A DNA stretch of 43,492 nt from Kitasatospora phosalacinea. GTDB lineage: Bacteria; Actinomycetota; Actinomycetes; Streptomycetales; Streptomycetaceae. The DNA is taken from assembly GCF_000716545.1 (NCBI RefSeq), contig NZ_JNWZ01000060.1, positions 1 to 43,492 on the forward strand, read 5' to 3'. Below the pieces are notes generated by a model that saw only the letters and a program-made list of their open reading frames with translations, had not been told where the DNA came from and ran no database searches. The translations under genes and the position numbers were made by a program. This document shows, in pieces, positions 28,407-36,506 of the stretch; within the stretch, counting starts at the first letter, position 1, and each line of letters opens with the position of its first letter.

Positions 28407-29348
28407 TCAGGATCCCTTCGGAGCAGGAACAGGAACAGGGGCAGGGGCAGGGACAGGAGCAGGGGCGGTACCTGGGTCGGGAAGGCGGTAGAAGGCGGCG
28501 GCGGTGCCGGACAGCAGGGCTTGGACCTCGTGCTCGGCGCAGCCGCTGAGCAGCTCGTCCACGGTGGCGGCCCAGCGGTTCCAGCCGCCGGCGAGGTCGG
28601 CGACCGGCCAGTCCGAGCCGAACATCAGCCGGTCGGGGCCGAAGGCGGAGAGCAGGACGTCCCAGACGGGCCGCAGGTCGGCGGTGGTCCAGGTGTGGTG
28701 GTCGGCCTCGGTGATCAGTCCGGACACCTTGCAGACCACCTGGGGGTGCCCGGCCAGTCGGCGCGTCCGGGCTTCCCAGTCCGCCAGTTCACGCCGGGCG
28801 ATGGACGGCTTTCCGGCGTGGTCGAGCACCTGGGGCAGGTCGGGGAGGCGTTCGGCGAGCCGGATCGCCTGGTCGAGCTGGTGGCTGCGGACGAGCACGT
28901 CGTAGCCGAGCCCGCGGTCGCGGACGGCCGCGAGCCCGCGTTCGACGTCCGGGCGTTGCAGCCAGTGCGGGTCGGGCTCGCCCTGGACGAGGTGGCGCAG
29001 CGACCGCAGGTACCCGCCGCCCGGTCCGGCGAGCAGCCGGTCGAGCACGTCACCGACGTCCGGGGAGGTCAGGTCCGCCCAGCCGACGACCGCGGCGACC
29101 AGCGGCTCCTGTTCCGCGAGCGCGAGCAGGTCCGCGGTCTCGGGCACGTCCGCCACGCACTGCACCACGACGGTGCTGTGCAGCCGGCGGCCCGCGACGG
29201 CGCGGGTGGCGGTGGCGCGCAGGTCGTCGGGGGTGAAGGTGCGGCGGATCGGTGCCGCGGCCGGGTCGTCGAGCCAGGGTTGGGGGCGGCGGGCGAGGTC
29301 CCACAGGTGGTGGTGGGCGTCGATGAGCACGGGGGCGGCGGTGGTCAC
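28407..29348 (-). CDS. Amidohydrolase family, L-fuconolactonase-like
   Basis: This 313-residue TIM-barrel metal hydrolase of the amidohydrolase_2 type has IDAHHHLWD (His12, His14), then RRTFTPDDLR, GFVGWAD-like VVGWADL, VLDHAGKPSI (His) and MFGSDWPVADLAGG (Asp). This set marks L-fucono-/L-rhamnono-1,4-lactonases that open aldonolactones. The C-terminal tail (PDPGTAPAPVPAPAPVPVPA then PKGS) is a Pro-Ala repeat not usual in the family, encoded by a GCAGGG-type microsatellite. It is the gene that most clearly points the operon to a fucose-like oxidative route. Confidence 0.85.
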   Translation of the reverse strand: MTTAAPVLIDAHHHLWDLARRPQPWLDDPAAAPIRRTFTPDDLRATATRAVAGRRLHSTVVVQCVADVPETADLLALAEQEPLVAAVVGWADLTSPDVGDVLDRLLAGPGGGYLRSLRHLVQGEPDPHWLQRPDVERGLAAVRDRGLGYDVLVRSHQLDQAIRLAERLPDLPQVLDHAGKPSIARRELADWEARTRRLAGHPQVVCKVSGLITEADHHTWTTADLRPVWDVLLSAFGPDRLMFGSDWPVADLAGGWNRWAATVDELLSGCAEHEVQALLSGTAAAFYRLPDPGTAPAPVPAPAPVPVPAPKGS

Positions 29349-29491
29349 GGGGGCATCCCAGTCTGCGGCGGGTCGGTCAGCGGGCGGAGTCGTCGGCGGG
29401 TGCGCTCAGGTGCCGGACCTCCGGGATCTCCGTCCTCCGGCGGGAGTCGCCCCGGTCGGGCCGGAGCCTGGTGGTCCGGGCCAGGCGCTTC

Positions 29492-31477
29492 TCATGCGGC
29501 CTCCCCCTCCGTGCCCGCCCCGGGCGCGTCGAACGGCGTGCGGTAGGTGGGGGTGCGGGAGCGCAGCCGCAGCCGCAGCGTCAGCCGGATCCGGGTGGAC
29601 GCCGGCAGCCGGACCGTCAGGAAGCCGGCTGCGCAGGCCGACTCCTCCTCGGTGACCACCGGCTCGGCGTGGCCGTAGTCGTACATGTCGCCGATCCAGC
29701 CGTCGTCCGTGCAGGTGGTGTAGCGGACGGAGGCGATGGTGTGCTCGGCGAAGGCGCCCGCCTGGACGACGACCGTGCGGTCCGTCCCGGGCGAGAGGTT
29801 CACCAGCTCGACGGTGGTCGCCCGGGGGTCGATGGAGGTGACCAGGGCGGCGACCTCCGGCGGCAGGCCGGCCCGGCGGGCCTCGCCATCGTGGTAGCGC
29901 AGTCGGGCCTGTTGGAGGCCGCCGTTGTAGAGCACCTGCGGGCCGCCCCAGGTCAGCTGGACGAGGGCTTCGGTGACGACCGGGTTGCACTGCTGCCAGA
30001 CGTGGATGTCGGCCTCGGACACGTCCAGGTCGCGGTAGCGGTCGATGCGGCGCAGGCGGTGGCGGATCTGGGCCTGGGCGGTGGCGAGGATCCGCTCGGG
30101 GTAGTCGGGGTCGTCGCCGGCCAGGAAGGCGAACCAGGCCCTCTCGTGGGCGGACTCCTCCTTGGCGCGGAACGGCCGCAGGACGCGCCAGTCGATGCCC
30201 TCGGCCGCGCGCAGCCGCTCCAGCCGGGCGCGGTCGGCGGGGGACGCGGTGTGGTGCCACAGCGCCACCGGCACCGGCGGGGTCACCGGGTTGTGGTCGA
30301 ACCAGCCGGAGTCGTCGTGCCGGAACGGGACGTGCAGGGTGGGCGTGTCGACGTCCGGTCCGAGTTCGACCGTCCACTTGGAGGGCAGGCTGGAGTCCGC
30401 CGCGCTGAACGGCATCACCTTGCCGTGCCCGATCATCGTGTCGAGGGTGGCCGAGACCATCGAGAGGTAGTCGTCGTCGCCGGTGACCGTCGCCGCGGCG
30501 AGTGCGGCCACGGTGGCCGCGGGGCCGACGCTGTGCCAGCCGTGCGGCCAGGACCAGCCGTAGTGGCCGCCGTACCAGCGGCCCTCCAGCAGGCCGCCGA
30601 CGACCCCGTCCGGGCTGACGTTGTCCGGGAGGAGTCCGCCCTGCGCACGGGTGCGCTCGCGCCAGGCGCCCACGTACTCGACGATCCAGTCGCGGTAGCG
30701 CTCCTCGCCGGACAGGATCCAGGCGTTGAACACCAGTCCGGCGGCGGCGAGGTTGACGGCGGTGTCGCCGACGCCGATGCGGTCCCGCATCGGCCGGCCG
30801 AGGCGGGGGTCCGCGGTGAGCGGGAACGGACCGCCGGCCGCCTCGGGTATCCAGTCGAGCGGGTAGCCGTAGGTGTCGGCCTCCTTCTGCAGCCACGGGT
30901 AGGTCTCGCCGTCGGACAGGCCCTCGCGGTCGGGGTCGCTGCCGTTGTGCGGGCGGGTGACGATGCGGTGCTCGGGGTCGTAGTTGCCGCGGGCCGGGTC
31001 GACGTAGAGGTCGGCGAAGCGCAGGGCGCGTTCGGCCCAGCGGTCGGGGGCCGCCATGCACAGGAAGTAGAGCAGCAGCAGGCTCTCGCCCTGGTGGAAC
31101 CAGTCGTAGCCGCGCTCGAACTCGTCCTTCAGCATGCCGAGTTCGGTCAGCTGGGCGGTCACGCCCGCCCAGTGCCGCTCGCTGGCCGGCAGCAGGTCGT
31201 CGGCGCCGCCGAGCAGGTACAGCTGGGGCCAGTTGAAGAACGCCTCGTAGAAGTCGTCGACGCCGTCGCGGGTGGTCAGCCGGCCGGCGTAGTTCAGCCG
31301 GCCGTCCGCCCCGGTGAAGTCGCTGGCGAAGCGCCGCCAGGCGTGGTCGAGCAGGGAGAACAGCGCACGCTGGGCGACGGCCCAGCCGGGTGTGTCGAGC
31401 AGCGGGACGGTGGCCCGGAGCTCCGGCCCGTGGCCGGGGTCGGGATCAGGGGCGGGATCGGCGGCGCTGTGGACCAT
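29492..31477 (-). CDS. Uncharacterised 661-residue protein, probable (alpha/alpha)-barrel glycosidase-like
   Basis: I do not recognise a named family. The protein is cytosolic (no signal peptide) and helix-rich in its first 450 residues, with repeating Trp/Tyr-rich turns: FFNWPQLYLLGGADDLLPAS, FERGYDWFHQGESLLLLYFL, AWILSGEERYRDWIVEYVGA, WYGGHYGWSWPHGWHSVGPA. Such a pattern resembles (alpha/alpha)6-barrel glycoside hydrolases or lyases. The last 150 residues look beta-rich (ATTVELVNLSPGTDRTVVVQ), like a C-terminal beta-sandwich. Position between the importer and the sugar dehydrogenases suggests it acts on the imported oligosaccharide or acid. ATG 31477 lies 36 bases after the permease stop. 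Confidence 0.6.
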   Translation of the reverse strand: MVHSAADPAPDPDPGHGPELRATVPLLDTPGWAVAQRALFSLLDHAWRRFASDFTGADGRLNYAGRLTTRDGVDDFYEAFFNWPQLYLLGGADDLLPASERHWAGVTAQLTELGMLKDEFERGYDWFHQGESLLLLYFLCMAAPDRWAERALRFADLYVDPARGNYDPEHRIVTRPHNGSDPDREGLSDGETYPWLQKEADTYGYPLDWIPEAAGGPFPLTADPRLGRPMRDRIGVGDTAVNLAAAGLVFNAWILSGEERYRDWIVEYVGAWRERTRAQGGLLPDNVSPDGVVGGLLEGRWYGGHYGWSWPHGWHSVGPAATVAALAAATVTGDDDYLSMVSATLDTMIGHGKVMPFSAADSSLPSKWTVELGPDVDTPTLHVPFRHDDSGWFDHNPVTPPVPVALWHHTASPADRARLERLRAAEGIDWRVLRPFRAKEESAHERAWFAFLAGDDPDYPERILATAQAQIRHRLRRIDRYRDLDVSEADIHVWQQCNPVVTEALVQLTWGGPQVLYNGGLQQARLRYHDGEARRAGLPPEVAALVTSIDPRATTVELVNLSPGTDRTVVVQAGAFAEHTIASVRYTTCTDDGWIGDMYDYGHAEPVVTEEESACAAGFLTVRLPASTRIRLTLRLRLRSRTPTYRTPFDAPGAGTEGEAA

Positions 31478-31513
31478 GGCGGGGGTCTCCGTTCGGGGGA
31501 GGTGGCACGGGCG

Positions 31514-32422
31514 TCATTCCTTGGTGGCGCCGGCGAGCATCCCGCTGACCAGGAAGCGCTGGGCGAAGAGGAAGACGATCAGCACGGGGGCGACGGCGAT
31601 CAGGGTGGCCAGCGCCAGTTGGGGGCGCTCGACCGCGAGCGAGCCGACCGTGGGGTTGAACGACGGCACGTTGCTGAGCAGGCTGGTGACGCCGACCTGG
31701 ACCGGCATCTGGTCGTTCTCCGGGAGCATCACGTACGGCAGGAAGTAGTTGGTCCAGTTCGCGGCGAAGCTGAAGAACCCGACGAGCGCGATGACGGGCG
31801 TCGCCAGCGGGAGGGCCACCCGGCGGAAGACGTCGAACTCCGAGCAGCCGTCGATCCGCGCGGCCGCCAGCAGGTCCTTCGGGACGGCGGTGGTGAAGTA
31901 GATGTAGGTCAGGTACACGCCGAACGGGTAGAACGAGTACGGCAGGACGACCGACCACACCGTGCCGATCAGGTTCACCGCGTTGAGCTCCAGGAACAGC
32001 GGGACCACCAGCGTGGCGTTCGGCATCAGCATCACGACCAGGGTCGAGACCAGCAGGGCGCGCCGGCCGCGGAACTCGGTCATCGCCAGGGCGTACCCCG
32101 CCGGCACGGACACGCAGAGCGTGACGACCAGTGAGATTCCGGCGTACAGCGCGGAGTTGCCCAGCCACTGCAGGACGGCGTCGTCCTGGAAGGCGGTGAG
32201 CGCGTCCCAGTTGGCCCTGAGCGCACCCCAGGAGCCGAAGGAGAGCGGGCTGCCGTGGACCAGTTGCCGGTCGGTCTTGGTCGTCGCCAGGACGAGCCAG
32301 AGCACCGGCAGCACGAAGAACACCGCGAAGGCGGCCAGCACGGATCCGGCCAGCAGCCTGGGCGGCAGGCGGCGCGGGGCGCCGGACGGCAGGCGGCGCG
32401 GGGCGGGGGTCTCAGTCCGCAT
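31514..32422 (-). CDS. ABC sugar importer permease, MalG-like
   Basis: This 302-residue membrane protein has six predicted helices (from LLAGSVLAAFAVFFVLPVLW to ATLIAVAPVLIVFLFAQRFL). The EAA loop that contacts the ATPase is LLAAARIDGCSEFDVFRRVA followed by LPLATP. The length and the C-terminal EAA position are typical of MalG-type CUT1 permeases. The start codon overlaps the end of the upstream permease by 11 bases. No ATPase gene is nearby; in Streptomyces such importers commonly share the MsiK ATPase. Confidence 0.9.
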   Translation of the reverse strand: MRTETPAPRRLPSGAPRRLPPRLLAGSVLAAFAVFFVLPVLWLVLATTKTDRQLVHGSPLSFGSWGALRANWDALTAFQDDAVLQWLGNSALYAGISLVVTLCVSVPAGYALAMTEFRGRRALLVSTLVVMLMPNATLVVPLFLELNAVNLIGTVWSVVLPYSFYPFGVYLTYIYFTTAVPKDLLAAARIDGCSEFDVFRRVALPLATPVIALVGFFSFAANWTNYFLPYVMLPENDQMPVQVGVTSLLSNVPSFNPTVGSLAVERPQLALATLIAVAPVLIVFLFAQRFLVSGMLAGATKE

Positions 32423-33326
32423 CGAAGAATCCCGACCGTGCGACGAACAGGGCGGCGGCCGACACGCTGACGACCAGGAGTTCCACCGAGATCGCGGCGG
32501 CGCTGTTGACGTCGTTCAGCTGGAACGCGAAGTCGTAGGTCAGCTGGGAGAGCGAGTAGTCCCGACCGGCGACGCCGACGCTGGCGAGGGAGAGCAGCTG
32601 CGGCTCGACGAAGAGCTGGGCGCCGCCCGCGAAGGCCAGGATCACCATGTAGACGATCCACTTGCGCAGCATCGGGATCTGCACCCTCCGGGCGGTCTGC
32701 CAGGCACCGGCGCCGTCGATCCGCGCGGCCTCCATGACGTCCCGGGGGATGTTGTTGAGCGCGCCGTACATGACGACGATCCAGCCGCCCGCACCGGTCC
32801 AGAACGCGATGACCGTGAACAGCACCGGGAGGTTGCCGGGCGCGACGACCTCGCCGAAGGTGTCGAACCCGAGCGCCGCGAGCAGCGGACGGACCGGGCT
32901 GACCGTCGGATCGAGCATGAACAGCCACACCAGCACGCCGGCCGCACCGGCCAGCGCCCCGGGGACGTAGTAGAGGAACCGCAGCGCCTTCCCGGTCCCG
33001 TCGGCGGCCAGGCGGTGCAGCAGCAGGGCCAGCCCCACCACGAACACCACCAGCGAGACGAGCCAGCAGACCAGGTACACCGCGACGTGTCCCACCGAGT
33101 CGAGGAACCGGAAGTCGCGGGCCGCGGTGACGAAGTTGTCGAATCCGGTGAACGTGCCCCCGGCGGAGGTGAAGGCGAAGTAGACCGCGTAGCCGGTGGG
33201 CAGGACGCCGAAGGCGATCAGCAGGACCAGGTAGCCGGCCACGAACGCCGTGCCGGCCCGGCTCCGCCGGGCCGCGCCGCGGGGGCGCCGGCCGGTCGAG
33301 CCCGCCGCGGTGGGGGCGGTGGTCAC
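32412..33326 (-). CDS. ABC sugar importer permease, MalF-like
   Basis: This 304-residue membrane protein has about six helices (TAFVAGYLVLLIAFGVLPTG, VGHVAVYLVCWLVSLVVFVV, LPVLFTVIAFWTGAGGWIVV and others) and the EAA loop VMEAARIDGAGAWQTARRVQ IPML. It pairs with the MalG-like subunit downstream to form the translocation channel. It starts at GTG 33326, which overlaps the binding-protein stop (GTGA), so the two are translationally coupled. Confidence 0.9.
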   Translation of the reverse strand: MTTAPTAAGSTGRRPRGAARRSRAGTAFVAGYLVLLIAFGVLPTGYAVYFAFTSAGGTFTGFDNFVTAARDFRFLDSVGHVAVYLVCWLVSLVVFVVGLALLLHRLAADGTGKALRFLYYVPGALAGAAGVLVWLFMLDPTVSPVRPLLAALGFDTFGEVVAPGNLPVLFTVIAFWTGAGGWIVVMYGALNNIPRDVMEAARIDGAGAWQTARRVQIPMLRKWIVYMVILAFAGGAQLFVEPQLLSLASVGVAGRDYSLSQLTYDFAFQLNDVNSAAAISVELLVVSVSAAALFVARSGFFDAD

Positions 33327-34684
33327 TGGGAGACCTGGTATCCGCTGGACTTGGCGTACTTGACGATGGAGTCGTGCCAGGCCGGCAGCAGGGAGACGAT
33401 GCTCCGGCCCTGCGTCATGCCGGGCTTGACCGTGGCGGCCCAGATCGCCTCCTGGCTGAACTGACCCGAGCCCCAGCCCGGCCAGACCTGCGGGGCGGCG
33501 TCCTTGAGCGGGGCGAGGTCGCCGACGAAGTAGCCGGCGGCTGCCTGTGCCTTCAGCCAGTTGTCGGCGGCGGGCGCGTAGGCGGGGAAACCGGGCGCCG
33601 TCGCCCCCTGGTAGGCGTTGTCGGTGGTGACCCAGGTCAGGAAGTCGGTGGCCGCCTCGAGGTGGGCGGAGTGCTGCGACACCAGCCAGGTGCCGCCGCC
33701 GACGTTGCCGGTGGCGGGCGAGCCGTCGCCCTTCCACTGCGGTATCGGCGCCACCGCGATCTGCTGGGCCGGGGTCTTCAGGGTGTCCTTGAACACCGCG
33801 CCGCCGTACCACGCCGGGCCGGGCATGAGCAGGACCTTGTCGGCCTCGTTCTTCGCGAAGTCCGTGCTGAACACGCCGGTGGTGGACATCGACTTGTTGG
33901 CGATCAGGCCGTCCATGAGCCCGGCCATCCTCGTGCACGCCTCGCTGCCGGTGTTCACCGTGACCGCCTTGGCACCGGTGATCTGGTTGGCGCCGCACTT
34001 GCCGGCCCACAGGTAGATCTCGGGGGTGAAGGCGTCTCCGGCGTCGCCCACCAGGTAGCCGGGGTGCTCGGCGGCGACCCTCCTGCCCAGCTCGGCGTAG
34101 TCCTCCCAGGTGGCGGGCGTCTCGTAGCCGAACTGCTTCATCAGCGGGGCGTTGTACCAGAGCACCACCTGGGAGAGGTCGTTGCGCAGGCAGTACAGCG
34201 TGCCGTTGACGGTGCAGACGTCGTTGGCGCCCTTGGCGAACCCGCCGAGCGTCGCCGCGGGGAGCAGGCCCTTGTCGAGCGGAGCCGCGAAGCCCGCGTC
34301 GACCGCCCAGGTCACCTCGTTGTTCTGGGAGCTGAAGACCACGTCGGGCCAGCCCTTGCCGGTGCGGTTGAACAGCTGGACCTTGGTCTGGAGGTAGTTC
34401 GACCCGTTGGCGTCGCCGTCGTAGGAGACGATGTCCAGCTTCACCTCCGGGTGCAGCTGCTGGTACTGCTTGGCGGCGGCCATCCGGGTGGCGTCCACCC
34501 AGACGGTCAACGCGCCGTCGGCCTGGGCGACTTGGGCGAACCCGTCCTTGCTGGTCCTCGCCCCGGCGCCGCCGCTGCTGCAGGCGGTCAGGGCCAGCGC
34601 TAACGCCGTCGTACAGCCGACCAGCAGCGCCGCGCCTCTCCTGGCGCGCGCTCCGGTTCCGGCCGAAGGCTTGGTGAGCATCAT
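33323..34684 (-). CDS. Sugar ABC transporter substrate-binding lipoprotein
   Basis: This 453-residue protein has a lipoprotein signal peptide ending in the lipobox LTAC before SSGGAG (Cys about residue 35). The rest is a cluster-B/CUT1 type binding protein: GALTVWVDATRMAAAKQYQQ, VSYDGDANGSNYLQTKVQLF, WPDVVFSSQNNEVTWAVDAG, LPLSQVVLWYN-like SQVVLWYNAPLMKQFGYETP and GGGTWLVSQHS. It is anchored outside the membrane and delivers its sugar to the two permeases. ATG 34684 has a GGAG site; a second ATG follows directly. It is the first gene of the operon, so its upstream region holds the operon promoter. Confidence 0.92.
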   Translation of the reverse strand: MMLTKPSAGTGARARRGAALLVGCTTALALALTACSSGGAGARTSKDGFAQVAQADGALTVWVDATRMAAAKQYQQLHPEVKLDIVSYDGDANGSNYLQTKVQLFNRTGKGWPDVVFSSQNNEVTWAVDAGFAAPLDKGLLPAATLGGFAKGANDVCTVNGTLYCLRNDLSQVVLWYNAPLMKQFGYETPATWEDYAELGRRVAAEHPGYLVGDAGDAFTPEIYLWAGKCGANQITGAKAVTVNTGSEACTRMAGLMDGLIANKSMSTTGVFSTDFAKNEADKVLLMPGPAWYGGAVFKDTLKTPAQQIAVAPIPQWKGDGSPATGNVGGGTWLVSQHSAHLEAATDFLTWVTTDNAYQGATAPGFPAYAPAADNWLKAQAAAGYFVGDLAPLKDAAPQVWPGWGSGQFSQEAIWAATVKPGMTQGRSIVSLLPAWHDSIVKYAKSSGYQVSQ

Positions 34685-34879
34685 GAACGACTCCACTGGG
34701 TTGGCGGGCCCCCGAGCTGCTCGGGAGGGGTGGCGCCTGGACGGGGCGACGCCGGACCGTCCCGGTCGGGCGTCGAGTGGCGAGGACGGCCGGGCCGTTG
34801 TCGCTGCGGACGAAATTAGCCGCCCTGTCGAGGGGGGCGTCAAGGGGTTGTTCGCCTATTTCCCCGAGATTTCCACGGA

Positions 34880-34892
34880 TGAGTACGACTCA
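34880..34892. promoter_or_regulatory. FadR/GntR-type operator, perfect TGAGT-N3-ACTCA
   Basis: TGAGTACGACTCA is a perfect interrupted palindrome in the 284-base region between the importer operon and the broken FadR copy. A related word (TGGGTCCGACTCA) lies upstream of the intact FadR gene. Its position fits control of the operon starting at 34684. Confidence 0.65.
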
Positions 34893-34968
34893 ACCGACGC
34901 CGGACCACGATGAACGCCGTTCCACGGCGAGCAGTCGCCCTCGTCGCGTCGGCACCGGAGCAGGACGG

Positions 34969-35516
34969 ATGAACGACACGCCCGCGGTTCCGGGCGGTCC
35001 GGACGAGGCCCGGCGCGACCACCGGCCCGGGTACGGGGTGGTGGCCGAGCAGATCCTCGAACTCATCGCCCGCGCACGGCTGGTGGCGGGCGACCGGCTG
35101 CCCACCGAGAACGAGAGGTGACCGCTGGCAGCCTGGCGGCCGACCGCGCCACGCCCGCGGAGCTGCGCGCCGTCGAGGCCGCCCACCGGCAGTGCCGGCA
35201 CGGCTTCGCCCAGCGCCAGGTCGAGCCGTCCGCCCGGGGCGACGACGACTTCCACACCGCCGTGGCCGTCGCCTCGCACAACGCCTTCCTGGACAGCGCC
35301 GTGCGCGGCGCCCGCCGACTGCAGCGGCGGTCCAGCGCCATCGGCATCCACGACGAGTTCGGCGAGGACGCCGCGGCCGCGATCGAGGAGCACGAGGCGA
35401 TCCACCGGGCCGTCGAGCAGGGCCGGCCCGACCGGGCGGCCGAGGCCACCGGGACGCACCTCGACCGGACGCTGGAGACCTACCGGCGGGAGATCCGGCG
35501 GCGGCTGTTGGGCTAG
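34969..35516 (+). pseudogene. FadR-family (GntR) regulator, internally deleted
   Basis: Frame one (34969-35121) reads RPGYGVVAEQILELIARARL, VAGDRLPTENER and stops. From about 35112 another frame reads LAADRATPAELRAVEAAHRQ, DDDFHTAVAVASHNAF and AAIEEHEAIHRAVEQGRPDR, ending RRRLLG. Aligned by eye with the intact neighbour at 35513-36313, the pieces flank a loss of about 90 residues that includes the recognition helix and the start of the FCD effector domain, plus a frameshift. It probably arose from duplication followed by decay. Confidence 0.85.
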
Positions 35517-36313
35517 GCGCTGTCCGGCCGTCCCGCGGGGTCGGGCGCACCGGCCGGCGGGCCGCCGAAGACGCGCTCCTGGATCTGCCGGCGGTAGTCC
35601 TCCAGGGTGTTGTCGATGTGCACGGCGGCCGCGCGCGCGGCGTCCTCCGGGCGGCCGTCCCGGACGGCGCGGTGGATCGCCTCGTGCTCCTCGATCGCGG
35701 CCGCCGCGTGGCCGCCGAGCGTGCCTCGCAGCGCCATCACGCCCGACTGGCTCTGCAGGCGCCGGGCCTCCTGGACGGCGGTGAGCAGGAAGGCGTTGTG
35801 GGCCGCGGTGGCGATGCCGAGGTGGAACGCGTCGTCCGCCCTCATGAACAGCTCGACGTCGCCCGACTCGAAGGCCCGGCGACAGGTGGCGGCGGCCTCC
35901 TCGATGGCCCGCAGTTCCACGGGGTTCGCCCGGGCGGAGGCCAGTCGGCTCGCCTCCACCTCCTGGATCCTGCGGAACTCGAAGAGCATGAACAGGTGGT
36001 CGAGGTTGGTCGGCAGGAAGAACCCGCCGAGCCGGCCCGCCGCCAGCATCCCCGGGTCGTCGGCGACGTACAGCCCGCGGCCCTTCTGGGCGCGCACCCG
36101 GCCCAGCGCGGAGAGGATCTTGACGCCCTCGCGCACCACCGTCCGGCTCGTCCCGAGCCGTCCGGCGAGCTCCACCTCCGTGGGCAGGCGGTCGCCGGGG
36201 CGCAGGCCGAGGGAGGCGATGAGTTCGAGCAACTGCTCGGCCGCCACCTCGTACCCGGGGCGGTACGGCGCAGTCTCCGCGACGTCGGCCGCTGCTCCTG
36301 GTGCGTCGGTCAC
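35513..36313 (-). CDS. FadR-family (GntR) transcriptional regulator
   Basis: This protein has 266 residues. The winged helix (about 20-90) has RPGYEVAAEQLLELIASLGL, PGDRLPTEVELAGRLGTSRT and VVREGVKILSALGRVRAQKG with RGLYV. The FCD effector domain (about 100-250) has EFRRIQEVEASRLA, DDAFHLGIATAAHNAF and AIEEHEAIHRAVRDGRPEDA with the usual metal-ligand His pattern. GTG 36313 has GAGGAGAGG upstream. It is close to the importer operon and almost certainly its repressor, responding to a sugar acid. Its TAG stop and that of the decayed copy use the same CTAG bases (35513-35516). Confidence 0.9.
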   Translation of the reverse strand: MTDAPGAAADVAETAPYRPGYEVAAEQLLELIASLGLRPGDRLPTEVELAGRLGTSRTVVREGVKILSALGRVRAQKGRGLYVADDPGMLAAGRLGGFFLPTNLDHLFMLFEFRRIQEVEASRLASARANPVELRAIEEAAATCRRAFESGDVELFMRADDAFHLGIATAAHNAFLLTAVQEARRLQSQSGVMALRGTLGGHAAAAIEEHEAIHRAVRDGRPEDAARAAAVHIDNTLEDYRRQIQERVFGGPPAGAPDPAGRPDSA

Positions 36314-36338
36314 GTGTCGCCTCTCCTCGGTCCGTGAA

Positions 36339-36351
36339 TGGGTCCGACTCA
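36339..36351. promoter_or_regulatory. Second FadR-type operator, upstream of the fadR gene
   Basis: TGGGTCCGACTCA matches the perfect site at 34880 at 11 of 13 positions, with the ACTCA arm intact and one mismatch in the other. Its position 26 bases upstream of the GTG would allow autorepression. Confidence 0.55.
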
Positions 36352-36506
36352 TTTTCCCCGGATCGGGGACGCGCGGCAAGGAGCCCCCTCATGGGCGTGC
36401 ACATGCTCCGGCGGAGCGTCACTCCTCCAGGGCCGCCGCCACGCGCTGCGGCGGGATCGCCTCCACCGCGCGGCCCGGACTCGGCGTGGCGGGGGGCTCG
36501 GCCGGT

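Noticed and set aside
29384..29491. Possible small ORF between the 661-residue protein and the lactonase (ATG overlapping the TGA)
   Set aside because: The 29-codon frame has no recognisable feature, and a more coding-like neighbouring frame lacks a start codon; evidence is too thin.
29471..32134. An 887-codon plus-strand open frame opposite the importer operon
   Set aside because: It is the shadow of the 661-residue protein and MalG-like genes, which have recognisable motifs and good starts on the other strand.
34600..34612. AGCGCTAAC half-site resembling the LacI operators
   Set aside because: Only one arm matches and it lies inside the signal-peptide codons of the binding protein; it is likely chance codon content.
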